Below are positions 5,548 to 8,944 of a stretch of 8,944 bases of DNA, piece after piece (the stretch's first letter is position 1; each line of letters opens with the position of its first letter). The stretch is from an uncultured Clostridium sp. (GTDB lineage Bacteria; Bacillota; Clostridia; Lachnospirales; Lachnospiraceae), in contig URUZ01000230.1 of NCBI GenBank assembly GCA_900551225.1, positions 1-8,944 of the forward strand. Reading direction: 5' to 3'. The translations under genes and the position numbers were made by a program. The notes beneath the pieces are model-generated. The model was not told where the DNA came from and ran no database searches. It saw only the letters and a list, made by a program, of their open reading frames with translations.

Positions 5548-8500
5548 CTAACTTCTACAGCACTCACAAATTTTTACAGTAACAGAGTCTCTGTTATTAG
5601 ACAGATCCGGATCTGGTGTAATGGAGGAAACCACTGCTGTATTTTTTATACAGCCTTTAGCACATTCATTGACCATTCCCGAAATTATGATAGAAACTGA
5701 ACTATCTGGCGCAAGATTTCCAAGATCAAGGCTCCCAGTCCACGGATGATACGTCTGTCCGTCATCCAGGGAGTAAACTGGCCTATTCAATTCCTTTGGC
5801 AGGTTATCACGAACTACCACCTGTTCTGCAGTCTCAGGTCCGGCGTTGGAAACCGTTAACGTATATTTCAGCTTATTACCGCGATTTACATGGTTTGGAC
5901 ACGCGGTTTTTCTGATGGAAAGATCCGCTCCCGCTTCAATTTCAACTGAAGTATTCACACTGGACGTATTATTGGACGGATTCGGATCCCGCGTATCGCT
6001 CTTAACCACTGCAGTGTTAAAAATGCTTCCGCAAGCTGCGGCGGTAACCGTTCCGCGAATCAGGATTGTTCTGCTCTGTCCGCTTGGAAGCAGGCCCAGA
6101 TTAAACGGATTAATCCAGAGGTTCCATGTCGCACCGCCATCTGTTGAAAATTGCACTCCCGTCAGTTCGGGCGGAACCTCATCATAAAGAATTACATTTG
6201 CTGCATCATCCGGCCCATGGTTGGTAACGGTTACCGTATAGGTCAATGTCTCTCCCGGCGTTACCGTTACGGGCTGACCGCTTTTTATGACAGAAATATC
6301 CGCAACGGCTGCAGATGCAATCTCAGTCGTATTGGTATAGGTGTTATTAGAGGGGTCAGGATCCGGCGTATCGCTTAAAACCGTAGCTGTATTGACGATG
6401 CTGCCGCTGGCCGATGGGGAAACCGTTCCACGAATCAGCACAGTGATACTGCTTCCTGCAAGAGGCGTTCCTAAATTAAGGGTTCCTGTCCACGGCTGCC
6501 AGGTTAAACCACCATCCAAAGAGTACTCCACATTGGTAAGAACCGAAGGTACATGATCTGTTAATACAGTATTAACGGCAGGGGATGGTCCCGCATTGAA
6601 AATAGTCAACGTATACGTCAGCACTCCTCCAGGCTGTACCGGATTTGGCGCAGAAGTTTTTATAATCGAGAGATCAGCAGAATTTTCCGCTGGTATCACA
6701 GGTGTTACGACGGTTGAAGTGTTGTTATCTGGGTTTGGATCCGGCGTACCGCTGTCGACCCTTGCAGTATTCGTCAGACTCCCTGTAGCTGCTTCCGAAA
6801 CATTGGCACGGAGCAAAATCTGTATCAATTCACCCGGCTCCAGATTCCCCAAGAAAGCAAATCCATTAAATGGACTCCATGTGATACCGCCGTCTGTTGA
6901 AATCTCTGCGTTACTTAGCTCATCCGGAAGTTTATCGGCCAAATTAACATCTATGGCTGTGGAAGGACCCGCGTTAGAAATAATCAGCGTGTAGGTTAGC
7001 ACCTCTCCCGCCAAAACCGGACTGGGATTCGCTGTTTTAACAACGGAAATATCTGCGGAAGCCAGTATTGGAGTGACGACAGTCGAAGTATTGTTATCCG
7101 GGTTTGGATCCGGCGTATCACTGCTGACCACGGCTGTATTGACAATTTCGCCGGCTGCAAAAGAGCTGAGTACGCCGCGGATCAGAATTGTCTGGATGCC
7201 GCCCGCCTCCAATGTTCCCAGCATATACGTGCCGATCCACGGAAGGAATGTGAGGCCGCCGTCAGTGGAAAACTCCACATTTTCAAGCTCTGAAGGAATG
7301 TCATCCGTTAGCACGGTATTAATGGCGGGGGATGGGCCCGCATTCGATACTGTAATAAGATAGGTTAGAACAGCTCCCGGTTCGACCGGACTTGGCTTGG
7401 CCATTTTTGCCACCGCTATATCAGCCGAAGTCTCAACCAACACAGGAACCTCGTTGGAGATTACATGATATTCTACGGGAATACCACCCTCTACCGGCGT
7501 ATAAGAGTAAGTGATGTTTGCGCTGTTTAAAGTCGGATTGGGTACTGGTACTTCTTTCACTGCGGCCTGAAATTCAACAGTGACGGTTTCACCGCCCGGA
7601 ACATCCGGCAGAGGAAATCCAACATTCGGATCCGCGCCCGGGTCAGTTGTTCCGTTTACGATAACGCTGTCCGGAATAAAAGTTAAGCCGTCAGGAACCG
7701 TATCCTGGAAAAACAAATTGGTCAGAGGGCTGCTGCATGTGTTGGAAAGCGTCACTGTATAGGTAACCGTTCCTCCTACTTCTGCGATTGGGAAATCTAC
7801 CTTTTTAACCGGCACGAACTCGGGTATTAAAATTTCATTGAAAGATACATCGTCGATAGCGTAATCATTACCGATCACTTCTGGTCCTTCACTTAAAAAC
7901 TCCACCGTCAGGCTGGTGTTATTTTGAGAGTTGATGGCAGTGCCAATCTGTTTCCATTCCGGTGCATTCACATTAACCGGTATCAGTGTACCAAGAGTTG
8001 CGCTGTATAAAATCCCGCCATTTTGATCAAGGATACGCACTCCCAGCTCAGGATTCGGGAAGCCGTTAACCTTGAACAGATTTAATATCCATGCCGTAAA
8101 CAGATAATTTGTGTCAGGCTGTACGGCCACCACAGCCCTGAAGAATACTGCGCCGGGATTAAAGCCATTGACAATCATCATTCGGCCGGTTTCGTTGCCT
8201 ACAGTATGATCGGCAATTCGCCACCATGCTCCAATTTCCGAACTCATAGAATTATTCATGATATTCTGTACGGTATACTCTCCGCCAAGCGGTGCAAAGA
8301 TTGCGGGATTTGGCAGTACATAAGTGAAATCCGGTGTGACTCCCGGATATGGTTCTATGAGAGCTCCGGTGTTAGCTGGCGTTCCCTGGGGAAAGGCGCC
8401 AAAGGTTCCGTCATCAGCTGCATCAATCAAATTATTTCCCGAAACAATGGCACACGGATCTAAAATCGCCTGAATCGGCGTATAGATAACCGGTCCATTA

Positions 8501-8892
8501 AGGAAATTCTGGTTACTTAAATCAGCCCCGGATACGGTGACTAAAAGTGTATCCGGTGTAACTGAATCCAAGTTCGTAGAACCGGTTGGCGGGTTGGGGG
8601 CCACGCTGATGGGTGGGTTTACACCTTGAGGAACGCTTCCCGCCACCGCTGTCAAAAAATCGCCTGGCGTGGGAACTCCTCCTGCCGTGCCATAGGATTC
8701 CACAATCCGATAGTCTCCGTTCGGAACATTAAGAAACACATAGTTTCCGCTGCTGTCTGTCAGGACAGTGAGTCTTTCAGTTGTTATGATATTTTGTAAA
8801 ACAATGGGGATATTCTCAAGACCAGAATCACCGACAGAAATTGTCGCGCTTCTGTCTCTGTCGAAAATCACGCTGCCTGAAATAGTTGCCAT
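5548..8892 (-). CDS. Large DUF11-repeat surface protein, possible spore-surface component
   Basis: A 1114-residue modular protein. Residues about 3-67 are an SdrD-B/Cna-B-like beta domain (ISGSVIFDRDR, TDSSGNYVFLNVPNGDYRIV), followed by a Pro/Thr/Val-rich part to about 147. Residues about 150-352 resemble a carbohydrate-binding jelly roll (GRMMIVNG, TNYLFTAWILN, EWKQIG, NDYAIDDVSF). Residues 359-487 form a divergent DUF11 repeat (VGGTVTYTVTLSNT), then five regular ones begin at 488, 611, 737, 862 and 988. Each has TYTLTVSNAGP-like, STDGG-TW and TPDPNPDNNTS motifs. The last repeat is cysteine-rich (Cys998, 1077, 1081, 1109, 1111, 1112) and ends in ICECCRS. There is no signal peptide, transmembrane segment or LPXTG motif, so classical export is not visible. 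Similar proteins without signal peptides occur in spore-forming Firmicutes, so assembly on the spore surface from the mother cell is a plausible inference. The gene has lower GC content than its left neighbours and stands alone, convergent to the GH120 gene. The function is unproven. Confidence 0.82.
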   Translation of the reverse strand: MATISGSVIFDRDRSATISVGDSGLENIPIVLQNIITTERLTVLTDSSGNYVFLNVPNGDYRIVESYGTAGGVPTPGDFLTAVAGSVPQGVNPPISVAPNPPTGSTNLDSVTPDTLLVTVSGADLSNQNFLNGPVIYTPIQAILDPCAIVSGNNLIDAADDGTFGAFPQGTPANTGALIEPYPGVTPDFTYVLPNPAIFAPLGGEYTVQNIMNNSMSSEIGAWWRIADHTVGNETGRMMIVNGFNPGAVFFRAVVAVQPDTNYLFTAWILNLFKVNGFPNPELGVRILDQNGGILYSATLGTLIPVNVNAPEWKQIGTAINSQNNTSLTVEFLSEGPEVIGNDYAIDDVSFNEILIPEFVPVKKVDFPIAEVGGTVTYTVTLSNTCSSPLTNLFFQDTVPDGLTFIPDSVIVNGTTDPGADPNVGFPLPDVPGGETVTVEFQAAVKEVPVPNPTLNSANITYSYTPVEGGIPVEYHVISNEVPVLVETSADIAVAKMAKPSPVEPGAVLTYLITVSNAGPSPAINTVLTDDIPSELENVEFSTDGGLTFLPWIGTYMLGTLEAGGIQTILIRGVLSSFAAGEIVNTAVVSSDTPDPNPDNNTSTVVTPILASADISVVKTANPSPVLAGEVLTYTLIISNAGPSTAIDVNLADKLPDELSNAEISTDGGITWSPFNGFAFLGNLEPGELIQILLRANVSEAATGSLTNTARVDSGTPDPNPDNNTSTVVTPVIPAENSADLSIIKTSAPNPVQPGGVLTYTLTIFNAGPSPAVNTVLTDHVPSVLTNVEYSLDGGLTWQPWTGTLNLGTPLAGSSITVLIRGTVSPSASGSIVNTATVLSDTPDPDPSNNTYTNTTEIASAAVADISVIKSGQPVTVTPGETLTYTVTVTNHGPDDAANVILYDEVPPELTGVQFSTDGGATWNLWINPFNLGLLPSGQSRTILIRGTVTAAACGSIFNTAVVKSDTRDPNPSNNTSSVNTSVEIEAGADLSIRKTACPNHVNRGNKLKYTLTVSNAGPETAEQVVVRDNLPKELNRPVYSLDDGQTYHPWTGSLDLGNLAPDSSVSIIISGMVNECAKGCIKNTAVVSSITPDPDLSNNRDSVTVKICECCRS
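5551..7431 (-). repeat. Five tandem DUF11 repeat units within the large minus-strand gene
   Basis: Units of 123, 126, 125, 126 and 127 residues (369-381 bases each) cover protein residues 488-1114. At DNA level the best-kept block encodes the PDPNPDNNT segment: a GGATCCGGCGTA string recurs at about 6360, 6738 and 7107, with a variant GGATCCCGCGTA near 5985. The central units (488-861) are most alike and the last is most divergent. Confidence 0.85.
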
Positions 8893-8904
8893 AATTACGA
8901 TATT

Positions 8905-8910
8905 CCTCCT
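8905..8910 (-). promoter_or_regulatory. Ribosome binding site of the DUF11-repeat gene
   Basis: On the minus strand AGGAGG lies 12 bases before the ATG at 8892, a somewhat long spacing. No other ATG, GTG or TTG in frame lies closer. Only 34 further bases remain to the window edge; they are AT-rich (TATATTAAATTATA on the minus strand), but I could not assign a promoter or sigma factor. Confidence 0.65.
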
Positions 8911-8944
8911 TATAATTTAATATAGTTTTGCTGGCGCCCAATTA

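Noticed and set aside
5298..5582. 94-codon open frame on the + strand
   Set aside because: It has a TTG start without a ribosome binding site and runs through the minus-strand terminator and the end of the DUF11 gene, with an unusual Cys/His/Ser-rich translation.
5551..7431. Regularly spaced repeats as a possible CRISPR array
   Set aside because: The repeats are about 375 bases long, diverged and in frame as protein domains, with no short identical repeats separated by spacers.
5846..7762. Series of similar + strand open frames of 60-132 codons
   Set aside because: They are antisense shadows of the DUF11 repeats; their similarity to each other only reflects the repeats.

Overview
The window looks like a chromosomal segment of a Clostridia-type Firmicute, most likely a gut Lachnospiraceae (Clostridium cluster XIVa type). 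This rests on the class III (Firmicutes-type) fructose-1,6-bisphosphatase, a HAAS/DUF1700 membrane protein, strong AGGAGG ribosome binding sites, fairly GC-rich genes on the left, and a DUF11-repeat surface-type protein lacking a signal peptide, as seen in spore-forming Firmicutes. The genus is not proven from sequence alone.

Left part (1-1671, + strand): the 3' part of fbp enters from outside the window. Its reading frame breaks near 330-345, where about a dozen family residues seem to be missing, so the gene is drawn as a pseudogene (or an assembly error). Its stop codon overlaps the start of a small HAAS-domain membrane protein.

Middle part (1749-5042, + strand): a compact sugar-utilisation module. 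A LacI-family repressor ends in a Rho-independent terminator. A 198-bp control region follows with an extended -10 promoter and two exact copies, in opposite orientation, of a 16-bp sequence containing the palindrome GCGCACGTGCGC. One copy lies inside the repressor gene's terminator and the other at the predicted transcription start of the next gene. That gene encodes a cytoplasmic right-handed beta-helix glycosidase that I recognise as a GH120 beta-xylosidase (XylC type), with the nucleophile Asp370 and acid/base Glu408 visible. The simplest model is that the LacI protein binds both sites, perhaps with a DNA loop, and releases them when a xylo-oligosaccharide-derived signal is present. No transporter lies in the window.

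Gap (5043-5547): about 500 bases between convergent genes with no convincing gene. It holds hairpins, including a good terminator for the minus-strand gene.

Right part (5548-8892, - strand): one large gene of lower GC content encoding a 1114-residue modular protein: an SdrD-B/Cna-B-like domain, a jelly-roll-like domain, and six DUF11 repeats (the last five about 125 residues each), ending in a cysteine-rich tail. It has no signal peptide, membrane segment or sorting signal, so a spore-surface role (mother-cell expression) is a reasonable but unproven guess.
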